DNA of 64,000 bases from Tretioscincus oriximinensis. Its lineage: Eukaryota; Chordata; Lepidosauria; Squamata; Gymnophthalmidae. The stretch lies in the NCBI GenBank assembly GCA_022410635.1, contig JAJVDF010000018.1, forward strand, positions 3,203,102 to 3,267,101. The letters run 5' to 3'. Below the pieces are notes generated by a model that saw nothing but the letters and a program-made list of their open reading frames with translations, searched no databases and was not told the DNA's origin. Both the position numbers and the translations under genes were made by a program. How positions within the stretch are numbered: position 1 is the first letter of the stretch; every line of letters starts with the position of its first letter. Shown piece by piece: positions 10,561-23,280 of this stretch.

Positions 10561-10724
10561 GGGAGGAAACATACTAAAATGCTTTTAACCAACACTTTTA
10601 TGCCTTGTGTGTGCAATCTCTTCTTTGTCATTAGTTGATCTCAGATTATGTGAATATGGTATCTGTGAAGCTAACTTTTAAGATATTTAAAAATAAATCT
10701 GTGAATAACAACATTCATTTTTAA

Positions 10725-10930
10725 TGCCCCTTTTCACCAAAAGGTGACATCCATAGTTTTTGTTGCTTTTTCGACAATAGACATCCTGTGAAGCAGGCGG
10801 AGCTGATAGAGTTCTAAAGAACTGTGACTGGCTCAAGGTCACCCAGCTGGTTCATGGACAATTATGGAATTGAACTGGGATACTACCAAATAAGGATCCG
10901 ACCCTCTAACCACTACACCAAACTGGTTCA
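10725..10930 (-). mobile_element. tRNA-derived SINE with CORE/MIR-like body, antisense
   Basis: Contains CTCAAGGTCACCCAGCTGGT and, at the far end, TCTAACCACTACACCAAACT, the complement of a tRNA A-box region. The same layout appears antisense at 59620-59838 and in sense at 62873-63092. The element is diverged and carries an N nearby. Confidence 0.8.
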
Positions 10931-10935
10931 TCCCT

Positions 10936-12449
10936 TTNGTCCCATTTATAACTCTGATTTCGTAGCTGCTATTTTAAATCTTCATGATCTCTAAAGCAAT
11001 TTTGTATAGATGAATGTGATACAGCAGAGATTCTAAAACAGGTGAGGTGGTAGTAGAAGTAAGGTGGTATTAGAGACAAATTAAACCAATGGATGCCCTG
11101 ACCAGATGTCCATGNAAGCCCATGCAAGCCACATGATCCAATTTTTAAACAACAACATGCACAGAAATATTGTGTGATTTACCGCTTTGTATGTTACAAA
11201 AAGGCTTTTAAAATGTTCGTTATTGGAGAAGCAACCAATATGTTCTGTGTCCAATAAGGTTTTAATTTTTTCCCAAATATTTTTCTTTTTAAAAAAAGCA
11301 TTTAAAAATATACAAACCTTTTCTTAACTAGTTGTTGTGCAGGTATTTATCTTTCCGTTGCATTACTCCTGCCTCAGATACAGTTAGCTGTCTTTGTTCA
11401 AGGTTTGATCATACCCCTTCTTGCAATTAATTCCCTGTTCTGCAGGTTTTTATTTGCGCTCAGCAATCGTGGAATGTCAGGGACAGAGCACTCTTGGTTC
11501 ATATTTCATTACCCAGGCGTCAGGGAAAATTCCTTCACTTTGAACCACTACAGCCCTTTTTCCTTTCCCTAGCTCTCCTCTTTGTTTCCTTCAGACTATG
11601 GAGTATGCCATTATTAAGCTCTATCCCTACCAGAGTTTCATCTATTTTGCTTGTTCTCCATTTCACTTTCTCTGCACAAAGCCACATTCAATCATTTATT
11701 TGTTTAGGCAGCTCTAGAAACCAAGAGAGCAAAGCAGGCTGCTTTTGTGTGCACAATTCCCATAGAGCTACAGCATTAGAAGGAGGCTGGAAAAGGAATC
11801 CGATGTTTAGAGTCTTGTTTCTTTGCCCAAATATAGATGCAAGTGGGGAATGAGAAAAAGGGCCTAAAGATCCAGGGGTTCTGCTAAAGCAAGAGAATTG
11901 TGGAGACTTTTGGAAGGAACTTTGTGAGCAGTAAGTTCCTGATCCAACCTTTATTATTTTTTTAAAGGCAGAACATGCTTATAAAGTTACATCTTCATAG
12001 GTCTTAAATCAGATTTCTGCCTCTGTCCCATGGCCCTGCAGTCCCGATCCTGTACTACTTACCATTGTACCTGTACAGCTGCTTCTTGGTCTCTGTTTTC
12101 TTTNAGTGATGGAATACAAGCACCATATGATGCCTTAAGAACTTTGCAGATGCTCTTTTCAGTCATGCCACAGCTTGTGTAATCTGGCATCCTCCTTATA
12201 CAATTCTTGAAAAGACCCCTGATTCAGAAAACTCACCATGAAAAAGTGTTTCCATAGGATGTATTCCCTGGGAAGTGTATGTCTGACAACCACCCCTTTA
12301 AATCTCATGATCCATGTTTCCCATGCCACCAGAGTGTCTCTGTATCCAAATATTTCCAGAAGGCTTTAAGTCAAAGGCCAACACAGGCTTGGAGTGCTTA
12401 AAGGAGCTAGCCATTTTTCAAAGAAGTAATGGTGTTAGTCTGAAGTAAT
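10936..12449. other. intronic sequence without recognised features
   Basis: No exon or identified repeat. The 119-codon open frame at 11494-11853 has no domain-like pattern and no supporting splice sites. Confidence 0.5.
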
Positions 12450-12560
12450 ATCTAGCAAAGGGGCTCATAGTACCTTAGAGGCTAACCACAAAAAAGGTAG
12501 GCAGCATTGGCTTTCATAGTCAAGTCTATTTCTTCAGATGTTAGGAGAGCTTCAGGAGAT
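12450..12560 (+). mobile_element. short dispersed repeat, GGCAGCATGAGCTTTCATAG type
   Basis: Contains CCTTAGAGGCTAACCACAAA, then GGCAGCATTGGCTTTCATAG and CTATTTCTTCAGATG. It is a diverged copy of the family also at 10465 and 23190. Confidence 0.6.
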
Positions 12561-13869
12561 AAGATTGTATGAATTGTGGAAGGAATGACTGTGTAGAAAT
12601 GTTGGCCCTTTATGCCTTTGGTTTTCTTTTGAAGAACATTTTGGAATAGAATCCTGCCATTTGGGAAACATCATAGCCTACACTTGCATGTGGATGGTAG
12701 ATCTCTATTCCAAGATACATCATAAAATAATGTGTACTGCAGAAAGGACTCATGATAGCTGCTTTCATTCACCTGAAGGGCTGTCAGACTGCAGAGAGAT
12801 CAGCTCTAATCTAATTTCCCAAGATAAAATTGCAAAGAACTAGATACCATTTCTCAAGATGAAATTGCAAGGAACTGGATACAGATTAAATTTTAGAAAA
12901 AAACCCTTTTTGACAGTAAGGACAATTAGTCAGTATAATTGTTTCCCGAAGNGTCAGTAAGCTCTCATTTACTGAAAGTTTTAGAGCACAGACAGGATAG
13001 CCTGTCTGGGATACTCCAGTGAATTCTGCATTTAGTAGGAAGATGGACTCAATGACGAAGAACTCTTAGAACTCTATGGTTCTATAGTGGAAATAGGCCT
13101 CTGGATATGTTAGCCAGACAAAAATATTCTTTGAGCTATCNTGTTTAGGGCTGAAAACAGCATAATGTTTCTGCACCCATTATTCCAGAAATGGCCACAT
13201 ATTTGTTCAACCCTGAATAACCAAATCCACATTTATCTTTATTGTCCATATATCAGGTTTGCACAAAGACAAAGAAGCATACAGGGATTCAAAATGGTAG
13301 TAATTAGTTGACTTTAAGGTCAGCCAGAGTGCCTTAGCCTTGGACTTTGGTTCTGCAATGCACACTGTTTTAACTTTGTATCTTTCTAAAGGTTTTCATT
13401 GAAGCAATTGACTCTACAATTGAAACAGAGAGAAAGCAAGGGGGGATGGAGATCCTTTCCCATTACAACATGTAATTTTCCAGAGCAATTTCTGGCCTTA
13501 GTGTGAAATGCAAGCACAGGTATTGTTTGGTCATAGACAAGGAGGAAGATCAAGAGAGCTATCACGGTTATCTATAAGGGTTATCATAATTATTATCAAG
13601 AACTTTAAACTTAGAAACAAAGTGATTCAGGTAGCTTAATTTACGTATCCAAAAAGCAGTAAGATGACACATGGATATTAAAAACACCATTAATGATTTT
13701 GCAATAAATATATCTAGAAATGCAAAGCTGTGGGATAAGCTGATCTACCCATATGTCTGCAGTTGCTTTGTTTCATCATATAGGCAATCCAAAAGTTTTA
13801 AAACAGTAGGTTTCGTAGGAGGTTGGCTGTCACACTGAACAAACATAACAGTGAAAATGATACGACTGG
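12561..13869. other. intronic sequence without recognised features
   Basis: No coding or RNA gene seen. A short local duplication (CAAGATAAAATTGCAAAGAAC and CAAGATGAAATTGCAAGGAAC) lies at about 12822-12874. A stretch at about 12950-13085 resembles a decayed LINE 3' part, but this is weak. Confidence 0.45.
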
Positions 13870-14110
13870 CCTCCATGAATCTGTCCTATCTTTAACTGAG
13901 GTGTCTCAATCAACATCTCTGTATGTATTCAGAAAATGTTTGAAGACGCACCTCTTTAACCTGGTCTTTGGTTGAAAAAACTGCTCTCCTTTCCTTACTT
14001 TTCAGTACTGCTATCTTAATATATTAATCTGGTTTTTGTTGTTAACTGCCCTGAGACCTTCAGGTACAGGATGGTATAGAAATGTAAATAAATATATAAA
14101 TAAAATAAAT
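13870..14110 (+). mobile_element. L2-like LINE 3' end with AAAT-rich tail
   Basis: Contains TTTGAAGACGCACCTCTTTAA, then AACTGCCCTGAGACCTTCAG and GGATGGTATAGAAATGTAAA, followed by a degenerate AAATAAAT tail. This CCCTGAG...GGTATAGAAAT end is typical of squamate L2-like LINEs. Confidence 0.75.
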
Positions 14111-14689
14111 GAAACTGTCCAGAGTACATAGCAGCAAAAGCTGTGCTTTGTTCTCTAGGCTCTAGCAGGACAGATTTATTCTTCTCTGTTTCTCATGCTC
14201 CTTCCTTCATTTGCACTCTCACACTTCCTCCATATGGTACAGTGATTGGAATGAAGTTTGGAAATCTTGCCAGCTTGGGGGTTGGGCAGGACTGATAAAA
14301 AAAAAGCTGTGCAGATAACATGAGACAGCAAGCTGCTTCTTACCACATCCCCATTCCTCAGGAATCTTGAGGGAGCAACATGGAGATTTCTGTTTCTTTT
14401 CTGTATTTCCATTTCTCTCTTACCCCACTTCAGGTGCTCTTCTTTTACTATTTTTTTATTTTAATGGACAGAAAAAATCTTCACTTTGTGGACTGGACAT
14501 TGTCTTCTGAAATAAATATGAGAATCTATAAGAATTTTATCTCTTTAATGAAGTGTATTTGAGTCACAATATTGGTTTAAGAACAGGAAGGATCATTGTT
14601 AGAAGAGTAAAAGTTGCACATTTTGAGTTGCTGTTTGCAGTTCTGGGCTTCTAAGTTGTGCCTAAGCTTTAGATAAAGCTTGCTTGTTA
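14111..14689. other. intronic sequence without recognised features
   Basis: No exon or named repeat seen in this stretch. Confidence 0.4.
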
Positions 14690-15170
14690 GGGTAGGACAA
14701 ACAGAATGCCATTTGATCTGTATGATGAGGCCATGTTTGAAATATTGTGTACAATATTGTGGAACTGGAAAAGGTGCAATAAAAATGGTCAAGAGGTTGG
14801 ATAAAATAAAATCAGGCTACGATTTAGGCCTTTATACTCTTGAAAAATGGCAATTAAGAGGTGGCCTATAAAATCATGCATGGGGTAAAAAAAGGATAGA
14901 GAAAAGTTGTTTTCTTTTGTCACACAACAAACTAAAACCAGAGGGTTTATGGTATGAAGCCAAATGGCAGAAGACAGACAAGGAAAAGTATTTTTTCATC
15001 TAGTTGGTCATCCATCTGTGAAGAAGTAGTGAGAGCAATCAGCCCGCATGGCTTTAAGAAAGGATGAGACAAATTTATGGAGCTTATTAGAATGGATGCC
15101 TCCGTACTACCTCTAGCTTGGAGGCAGATGAGATGCCTCTAAATGTCAACTATAAGGAACTGAGTTCAAA
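14690..15170 (+). mobile_element. CR1-type LINE ORF2 C-terminus and 3' part, decayed
   Basis: The order of landmarks follows CR1 copies elsewhere in the window. A Met/Arg-Pro-Cys-Leu-Lys-Tyr-Cys-like RT end (ATGAGGCCATGTTTGAAATA) is followed by a LRGG-like block, the AAATCATGCATGGGGTAA region, and GGCTTTAAGAAAGGATGAGA near the end. Frames are broken many times. It is older than the CR1 copy at 42843. Confidence 0.7.
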
Positions 15171-15304
15171 TGAAGGTTTTGCAATCTCCTTCTGTTTGAG
15201 AATGCCCAGAAGCTATTGAGGCTGAGGGTGCCTCCCCACATGTTTTTCGTGCCATGTTACTCCACCTTTGATGGTGGAGGACTTTCAGTTATGCACTCAG
15301 AATA

Positions 15305-15465
15305 GAAGAAGAACTAGGTTTTTATATCTTGCTTTTCTTACCCCAAGGGACTCAAAGCAGCCTACAAGGTTATTTCCCCCCCAAAGGTTTACATTCTTTC
15401 TTCCCCACCAGGCTGTGGTGGTTCCCACTTATCTAGTTGCAGTCAGTTGCAATTTCTTGCCCCAT
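15305..15465 (-). mobile_element. tRNA-derived SINE 3' part, antisense
   Basis: Starts with GAAGAAGAACTAGG, then GGGACTCAAAGCAGCCTACA and CCCACCAGGCTGTGGTGGTT. It matches the 3' portion of the SINE at 6593-6876 in reverse. The tRNA head is missing. Confidence 0.8.
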
Positions 15466-16892
15466 TGCCCCAGAATATCCTGTGGCTGCTAACTGAAAGT
15501 CAGTCATCATGTGAGGCGAAGTCATGATCATATAAATACCAGCATGGGGAGGCAGCTTGAATATTGATGTAAATTGGTAGTAGACTGACCCTACATAGCT
15601 TTTCTTAACTTACGAGCTCTTTTGATGATGTGTGAGCTGACATTGCCAAACTGCCCAACAGCTTCTATGTATTTTATCTAACATGTATGAAATAATTAAA
15701 AGTCATTTTTAACTTTCAAAGGTACTTTCTGTCATTCAACCTTTCATGTGATGTGGCCCCATATTTTAAAACCTGTTTGTAAGCTTGAGGTATTTTTATG
15801 GTTAATATGTAAGGGACAGAGGAGTAATGCTAGTACACACTTTTAATGATAGCTTAAATAACAGTATATGCAGAGGGGATTTTTCATGGCATGATTGTGG
15901 TCCAGCATTTTTTAGTAATGTGAAAAGGTTTACTGACTCTATCTATTCTTGGGCAACATGAGAAAGACAGATGTTTTCCTGGGGGCACCTTCAGGAGAGG
16001 GCACTTGTGTTAGAAATTTCAAACAACTGAGTGATCAGATAGGCTTTCAAGGAGTTGATTGGAGGGAGATGAAATTTTAACAAGAATATGAGAACGTGAC
16101 TCCTGACAATAAACCCCTAAAACAGCAATGACACATTGTTGCTGAATTCATGTTAAATATTGCACATACCATAAATGCTTCATGCTCTATTAACACCAAC
16201 TCTTAAGAGGGAATTTTTCTCTCCTTTTGATCATTGTATTTACAAGTTCCAGGGGTCATCTGGTAAAATGCTGATAAAATCATCAAATCCTCCTGCCCTA
16301 TCATGAAAAGAAAAACAGCTGTGTATGATCTATAGCAGGAAAATGGTGCTGCTATGTACAGCATTACTGTGCAGGGAGCCCTTTGTATCCCAGTCAGATT
16401 TGGCGTGAAGTGGTTGCTTTTAAGTTTAGTTTTAACTTTAGAAGTGAAAGAAAATTAAGACAAATACGGTTTATAAAGCAGGTATTTCAAGGAGAGAGAA
16501 AAGGACAGACAACTCCATTTTTAAATTTGCTAAAAGCAGAGAAATGTGATATCTTGTGTTTAAAATTCTCCAGACAGTGCAAGGAAATGCCTTATCTTTG
16601 CTGAATACAAATAAGGGCTGCTAATCAGATGGACTCCTTTGCAACTGAATCCAAAATACGTTTCTTGAAGGTCTGTTCTCCCATGTGTGGTGAACTCCAA
16701 GGAGTTGCTTATCTCAACCTTGGAAAATTGCACAAGCAACTTGAATATGCACGACTCCTTAGCCTTCCCTATGAGAAACTGAAAAATATTCAGGCATGAA
16801 TATTTCTCCCACCCCTGCACCTCACCCACCATCCAGTGTCATTTCTAGCACATCACCCTATCGTGTTTCCAGTTCTGAGCCTGGAAATGCCA
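15466..16892. other. intronic sequence without recognised features
   Basis: No exon, RNA gene or named repeat recognised. Confidence 0.45.
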
Positions 16893-17033
16893 TCTTAGGC
16901 CATGTCCACACAGAGCCTTATCCTAGGCTATATCTAGGAATAGGAGCCTGCCATCCGTATGCTAGTGTAGACTATGGAAGGCCCAGAATAAGGCCTTACC
17001 CAGAATAAGGTTCCATGTGGACAAGGCCTTAGA
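16893..17033. mobile_element. short palindromic element, TTATTCTGG family, about 140 bp
   Basis: Ends TAGGCCATGTCCACACAG and the complement of AAGGCCTTGTCCACATGG form inverted repeats that continue into CCTTATTCTGGG. The core at 16950-16977 (ATGCTAGTGTAGACTATGG) is shared with copies at 23581, 30840, 47037 and others. Size and inverted ends suggest a non-autonomous DNA transposon; superfamily unknown. Confidence 0.7.
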
Positions 17034-18221
17034 GATGGGTGGGGTTGGAAGTCAAGTGGCCAAAGAGGCAGGGCCTGGATGGAGCTGGAAACAAAAGAAT
17101 GGGCAGAGCCTAGGTGGGGCCTGGGCCAGAAATAAAAAAATGGATGGGGTGGGATGAGGGAGTTTTCCCCTATGTGAGAATTTGTACCAGTTTCCGAGTT
17201 TGATTTTATGCCATCATTGGTTTATNTAGGACCACCAGTAAACAGTTTGATTATAAAACAACATGATTGAACAGTAAAGGTATTATAAAAAAGGATCCAT
17301 ATTATCTTGACTTTGGATGACGAGGACAAGAAATGCTTATATCACCATATTGCTACAGAAATTTGCTGATATTTTTATTGCACCTGGAATCAGCCTTTGA
17401 GTGATGAGGATTGCTTGCACAAANAATTAATTGTTTCAAAAGAGCCAAATAAATGTCTTTCATTGTTCCCATAATATGAGTGAGCTAGTTTGTGTTGGGT
17501 ATCTTGATGTGAACCTCTGAATGAATTGTTTAATGTAGGCATAAAGCTAGTATTTCTGGCACTGGATAAATTGTTAACTGACCTTTTGGCATGTTTCATG
17601 CTCATTAACTTCGGATATGTTTTAAATGACTTGTAATTGTGGAAATGTCAGAGGCACATTGCATTATACTGTATTTATATTTGTTATGGCTGTTTTACCT
17701 AAATGGTCTTTTAAAAAATTGCTTCTGAAAATTATCTGCTTATGAGAAATGCACACAAATAAACAATGTCTGTTTCATGAATGCTAAGTGGAAGAAGCTT
17801 GCTATTTGTATTGCGTTTTTTCCTAGATATTTGGGCATCTTTATAAAGAAATATCATCTTTACATAGATACACAACTCCTAGCCATGAAGTATGAATAGC
17901 AGCCGTTGGGAGAAATGTGTGGAACAATCCATGACTTAGATCATATATCCATGTGAACGCAGTGGTAGCCTGTGGCAATGGTTGTGATCTAGATGACTTG
18001 GTTATAAAGTTGTTTTTTGTGTGCTCTCCTTTAATGTGCCAATTTGGCACTCATATATTTTCAAAGCAAGTTACTTAATTAATGTTATTCTCTAACTCTT
18101 GACATGTCTGAGGTAATTTGTACCATATTTCTGAATATCTTTCACAATTCATAATTCATTTAGGTGGTAAGACAGGATAATCAATATTGACTTANGCTGA
18201 ACTGAAAGTAGTATTTAGTAA
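17034..18221. other. intronic sequence; first 130 bp G-rich
   Basis: 17034-17160 is rich in GGG runs with AGGCAGGGCCTGGATGG-like pieces. The rest is AT-rich and unassigned. Confidence 0.45.
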
Positions 18222-18390
18222 TTTATTTTATTTATTTACACTTTTAGCCTGCCTTATATCAAAGGTGGTTAACACTAAATGCAAAAGTACAAAATTGATA
18301 TTTTAAAACTGATGATTGATGCACCTCAAGGGGGAAACTATCCCATGATAATGCTTCCAGGTATCCCTTTGCAGAGATAGTAGGCATCTT
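18222..18390 (-). mobile_element. L2-like LINE 3' fragment, antisense
   Basis: Starts TTTATTTTATTTATTTACAC, then CTGCCTTATATCAAAGGTGG and TGCAAAAGTACAAAATTGAT. It is collinear with the fragment at 2275-2460. Confidence 0.6.
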
Positions 18391-19498
18391 ACACTAAGTG
18401 TGCCACTATGGAACCAGACATAATCACTGATGGAAGTGCCACTTTCAGAAGATCCTTAATGAGAGATTCATGCTTGTCCCTGAAAATGATGCCTCCACAC
18501 ATGAAAATGGAAATGAGAAGACATCCTTTTCAGTTGCAATCAGTGCCGTCCAAAAACATTTGGGCAGAGACTGGTGCTATTTTGAAATGGAAACCTGACC
18601 TTAAAGAACCGAGGAACGTTAGTTTTAGGAAAGTAGGACAAGTGATAGCGGCAGTAGTCCAAAAATGTAGGCCAGTTTTCACGTCATTCCCCATCTTCCA
18701 CCCCTCAAAAAAATCACCACTCCTGCTGTTTTATCTGGTAAGGAATTGGTAGAATAACACTTGGAAGAAAATTAAGCTGCCAAAAAGATTAATTACAGGG
18801 AACTTCTCTAGTAGATAGAAAAGCAGTTGAAGAGATTGTATCACAGAACATCAGGCTGGATGCTTTTGAGTGACACTTTGGAATTGTCAAGGCTAAATTA
18901 AATAAAATGAATAAAAATACAATAACACAAACCACACTTTGGTCCTGCTATGAAATAATTTTGGACAAGAAGATAAATATGTCCTTTCCTTTTCCAGTGT
19001 CTCTTATTTTGATGGTATGAAATCGGAGAAGACCTGTCTGAAACATCTTTTACCTATTTGCTAAACTGCTTAATAGATACTTTGAAAAGGAAGGTGGTCT
19101 TCTGCTGGGAAAAACGGAGGAAGTCTGTTTTGATTTATATCGACTGAAAAGTGTTCTTGAAAGAGACTGAATGATAGTGGTTGGTAGAGAAAGAAGAAAG
19201 CTATCTGAATTCCTTTGCATGTATTTCTTCAGTCTCTTGTGAGGAAAATGTAGGTTAAACCGCAAACAAGACATCTCAATTTCTGAATAATAATAATAAA
19301 CCTTGGAGTTTTTTGTTACTCTAATTCTGAAATANAAATATATAAATGCAATGAATTGTGGCTTCAGTTCAACTTTTTATGCTTTTTCTATCATTTTCTG
19401 TTTTCTCATTTAAAAGGCCATATATTGTAGCCTTTTCTCTCTCTGAATACTAGTATTCTTTTCTCCCTCCAGAAGTGATAATGGAATGGCCTGTATAA
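18391..19498. other. intronic sequence without recognised features
   Basis: A 114-codon open frame at 18408-18752 shows no recognisable domain and is not supported as a gene. Confidence 0.45.
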
Positions 19499-19690
19499 TA
19501 TAAAGTTATTAGATAAAATCTGGGATAAAGATTTATGCCTTTAATGGCTATAGTAGAGAGGGATTTTTACCAGATGTACCTGCAGCACCTGGGAGAAAAA
19601 TCACTTTTTCACACTCTTTAAAGATATCCCAGATTTTATTTGGTAAACCTAGCATAGTATTGCTAATATACTACAAAGGTACATGGAGCA
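19499..19690. repeat. head-to-head foldback of the GCTGCACCT repeat
   Basis: Left half, read antisense, has AGATAAAATCTGGGATAAAG, CCTTTAATGGCTATAGTAGA and TTTTTACCAGATG. The right half in sense has GCACCTGGGAGAAAAATCAC, CTTTAAAGATATCCCAGATT and TTTATTTGGTAAAC. The halves are diverged inverted copies of the arm seen at 2652-2785, here joined at the GCACCT ends. Confidence 0.65.
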
Positions 19691-19939
19691 TTTGGTAGCC
19701 CATTTGAGGATTGTTTATCTAACTGACATAGCAGCAAAGTAGACTGAGAAAACTGATCTTTTTGAAACTCCTTTAAGGTAGTTTGAGGATGGATCTTCCA
19801 AAACTGTCATTTTCAAGCCATTGTTCGCCTGTAAGATGTGAACAGAGGCCATCTGCACATGGCATCCTGCAGGGACATACTGAAAAGCAAGCAGTGGTGT
19901 GCATGGAATGCNCTCTATTGGAGCTTTCATAATCACCTG

Positions 19940-21175
19940 TCTTGCTTGGGAAAGGGGAGATTACACTGATGCTGGTGTTTCTCTTGAAACTTTTTGCCCA
20001 ATGTATTCTTCTGAAAATGACAAGCAGTGGGAGGAGAGAAAATGATGAAACTTCAGTGCCTCCAGAGCATCCTCCCTATTGGCATAATTTTGCAAACAAA
20101 GATCTATGGATGTAGGGGTAGTTGTACATGTCAGTAGCAGACTGGTGGGCAAGAAGGCCAATGTGGGATAAAGAATTCCGGCCACATCGACAACAGGGGA
20201 AGATGTGGTCTGGTCATGGTGCAGTGACTGTATCCTAGTTCTTGCGCCACTGTTTTTTGTCCTCGAGACTAGCCCTTTGTGTCTTCTCAAAGGAGGAATC
20301 TATGTTGCAGATGGTATAGCTCCAGCCTTCACAATTAGCTGCTAAGAAATACCACTGACAGTGGCGAATTGGATGGGCATCAAGAGATCTTTTTGTGGGT
20401 CTTCTTGTACCCCATCTTTGGAGCCCCTTTGTCATGGTAGCCACATTTAATGAATCTTGGGTAGGCAATGGTACTTCATCCTGGAGATATGTCCTGCCCA
20501 ATGCAACTGCCTCTTCAGTAGCATGGCCTCAGTGCTGGTGATATCCACTAGTTGAAGGGCAGCAGTTTTGATAATGAAGTCATCGCAGNAGATGTGCAGG
20601 ATGGTATGGAGGTACTTCAAGGAGCCATAGGTGGTGATAATAGGTAGCCCATTATGTTACGTTATGACGTAAGAGCATAAAAGAGTAGCCATGCTGAAAC
20701 AGGCCGCGGTCCATCTAGTCCAGCATTCTGTCTCACACAGAGGCCCACCAAATGCATCTGGGCAGTCTGAACAGAAGAAGGCAAAATATTCAAAGAAGCA
20801 TCATGTGTGCTGCTCTTTGTGCTTTTCTTCAGATGATTGTTATTCTTGACTCTTTGGTTGAGCCTACCAAATCCACTATGTGTCTTTGCTAGCCCGTTAT
20901 TGATCTCTTTGTCGATCTTGGCATCTGAGCTGATAGATGAACTATCGGACTGACTTCAGCTCTGATTCACCAATAATGATGTGTAGTGGGTCACTAGCGT
21001 CTTTTGGAACAAGCTGACACAGGACTTCTATCTTCTTCAGGCAAATCTCTAGTCCAAAGAGCCCAGCAATCTCAGCAAAGAAGGCTGTCATGCACTGTAG
21101 AGGTGATCCTCTATATAAGGGCATCATCATCAGCAAAACCTGTCCATTCTCATCTTTGTAGCACTGCAAAATTTG
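19940..21175 (-). mobile_element. non-LTR retrotransposon ORF2 remnant (RT to C-terminal zinc-finger-like motif)
   Basis: Read on the minus strand, this is the 3' half of a LINE-type ORF2. It begins with a reverse transcriptase palm fragment: a FADD catalytic box at about 21123-21137, one frame away from a block reading FFAEIAGLFGLEICLKKIEV at about 21030-21090. A region resembling DAKIDKEINNGL follows, then a block containing LHWAGHISRMK near 20480. Close to the end, at about 20150-20205, lies a Cys/His motif FPCCRCGRNSLSHIGLLAH, typical of the tail of one group of animal LINEs. Stops and frameshifts separate the blocks, so it is dead. A dispersed repeat (20690-20790) interrupts it. The LINE clade is not assigned. 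Confidence 0.8.
20690..20790 (+). mobile_element. dispersed retroposon fragment, GTCCAGCATTCTGTCTCACA type, nested in LINE
   Basis: Contains CCATCTAGTCCAGCATTCTG and CACACAGAGGCCCACCAAAT. The same family occurs at 29118, 40087 and 47910, and inverted at 55855. It splits the antisense LINE at 19940-21175, so it inserted later. Confidence 0.75.
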
Positions 21176-21568
21176 GGCAACTGTGTTACACTTTATGTTC
21201 TCTTTAGAAAATAAGGCATGATGTAGAACAGTATTTTTATTAAAATTACTAAAATCTACCTAAGCATATAGGAAAATACTCTTCCTTTATATGAGATTGG
21301 ATAAATTAACCTGGCTCTCTCCATAAGGTGCTATCTGAGACTGATTCGAGTTACAACTCAAAGTATCAGGTTGATTAAACTTAGATTAAATGAGCGGCAA
21401 CTGATAGTGTTGGGATCGGTGGAAGAGAAGGCAAAAACATTGGTATAAAAATTCACAAAAGGTAGGATGAACAGTAGGTAACAAAACTCACATTAAAAAC
21501 TGGCTTAGCTGAATATCATGCATACTTTCAGGAACCAAGAATTGAAACATAAATGGAGGAGAGAATCT

Positions 21569-21722
21569 CTGGCCTTATTCTGTTCTGGAAATGTCCTAGA
21601 GGTTTCTGTCGCATGCCAGTCTGGAGTAACACCAGCCACGACAGAGCCTGTGCTTGTCCAGAATGTCATATGTGCAGCAGGTTCCTTAGAAAATGTCATG
21701 CAACAGAATAAGGTCAAGTGCA
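21569..21722. mobile_element. short palindromic element, TTATTCTGG family
   Basis: Left end TGGCCTTATTCTGTTCTGGA and right end CAACAGAATAAGGTCAAGTG are inverted copies of each other. The interior is diverged. Confidence 0.6.
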
Positions 21723-23189
21723 AATCAGGGCTCTGACTTCTGGGTTTTTCCTAATGGACCAATCATTTTGGAAGCAATATGCTTAAAAAGACTAATTGCA
21801 ATAAGCACTGTAATGGTATAAAATTGTTACACCAATGTCTTTTTCAGCAAAGATGTAAACCGTGAATGTCCGGTTTAATACATCCTTTAAATACCTGGGT
21901 ATGTATTTTGTGAAAGCCTGGATAATTTAGGCCCTTCAGATATTATTGCTGTTGCTTTAGTCTTCCTTGCTATTGGCTAAACTTACTGAGCTTTAAAGAA
22001 ACTTAATTCATAAACATCTAGAGGTTTTGAATTCTCCTGCCTTAGACTAACAAATTCAGTTTTTATACAATTAGTAAATATTTTGGAAACGTATTTTAAA
22101 GAACATTTGGGATTTATATTCCCTCAAACTGAAACAAGATACAATAACAGCAAAATATAATTTTTCTATGTAAAACCAATTTTATCCTTTTTACATACTG
22201 TATTATCTCTCTATTGGAGGGAGACAACTTGTTATTTCTGAAACAAGTGATGAAACTTTTCTAGAAAAAAGAAGTGGTGAAAGAAAATGATTCATTCTGA
22301 ATTGCTAAGCAAACTGTGAAATGTCAAGAAGCTCCAGATAAATGTTTTGACACTACCAGACTCTTCATAGTCTTTTCATCACTGGCTTATACCAGCCGAA
22401 CGATGCTTGGANATTGGAGTAGTGAAATGGAAAGAGGTTAATATGGAACAATGCATAAAGTGTTCAGCTAGGCGTGGAAGAAACCAGGTTCATATTTCTG
22501 CTGAGATGGTGTGCCCAACATACAAGTAAGCTGAGAAATTCTTTATGCAGTGATATTTTTAAATTAGAGAACCTAAGGATTTCCTAGAACAGGAATTGCT
22601 GGACTGTTTTGCTTGTGGTGCATGTGGTATTTTGAGAAAAGTAGTAAGGCACGAACTAGAAACTGGTTGACATGAGACATGTGGAAGACCATGATACTCA
22701 ATTGTAGATAGATATCCTATCTTTGTTTTGTCAAGAAGTTTTTATAGTGCTTGTATAGTATGCATGTTTCACTATTAGTTAATTACCTGGAAAACTGCCA
22801 CAAGCATGCAATGGGAAAGCAATATTATAATAAAATGGTGGCAGTGGTGATGATGAGCGTCCTATTATGTCACTCCCTGTGTTACCAGGAATTTAAAGAT
22901 ATGCTTTTAAACCATCTTCAGTGGCCTGCTTGGGGAAGAGGCATGGCATAGGGAGGAAGGGGAGGGGTCTCCCAGATTCTGAATTGTCCAATGTGCAAAT
23001 TCTACTTTGGCATGGAAGGTGCAGCTGGATGGACAGGAGGACATGCTAGTTACATTTTGTGAGCAGAAACCAGATAATGAAGCCAAATACATATGAACAT
23101 CAGACATTTTCTAGTATACAGATTTATAGACTGGATATTTCACTCAAATCAGGAAAACACAGCAAATACAAACTCTCTGATTGAATATT
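21723..23189. other. intronic sequence without recognised features
   Basis: No exon or named repeat. Only short chance open frames are present. Confidence 0.45.
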
Positions 23190-23280
23190 TAGCAAGGTTC
23201 TTGTGGTACTTTAGAAATTAGCAAGAAAAGGGTAGGCAGCATGAGTTTTTATAGACAAGTCTACTTCATGGTTAGCCAGA
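23190..23280 (+). mobile_element. short dispersed repeat, GGCAGCATGAGCTTTCATAG type
   Basis: Has TTCTTGTGGTACTTTAGAAA, TTAGCAAGAAAAGGGTAGGC and TTATAGACAAGTCTACTTCA. It is collinear with 12450-12560. Confidence 0.6.

Noticed and set aside
11494..11853. 119-codon + strand open frame
   Set aside because: No recognisable motif, no flanking splice sites, typical chance length for 64 kb.
18408..18752. 114-codon + strand open frame
   Set aside because: No recognisable motif, and the upstream sequence is an L2-like fragment.
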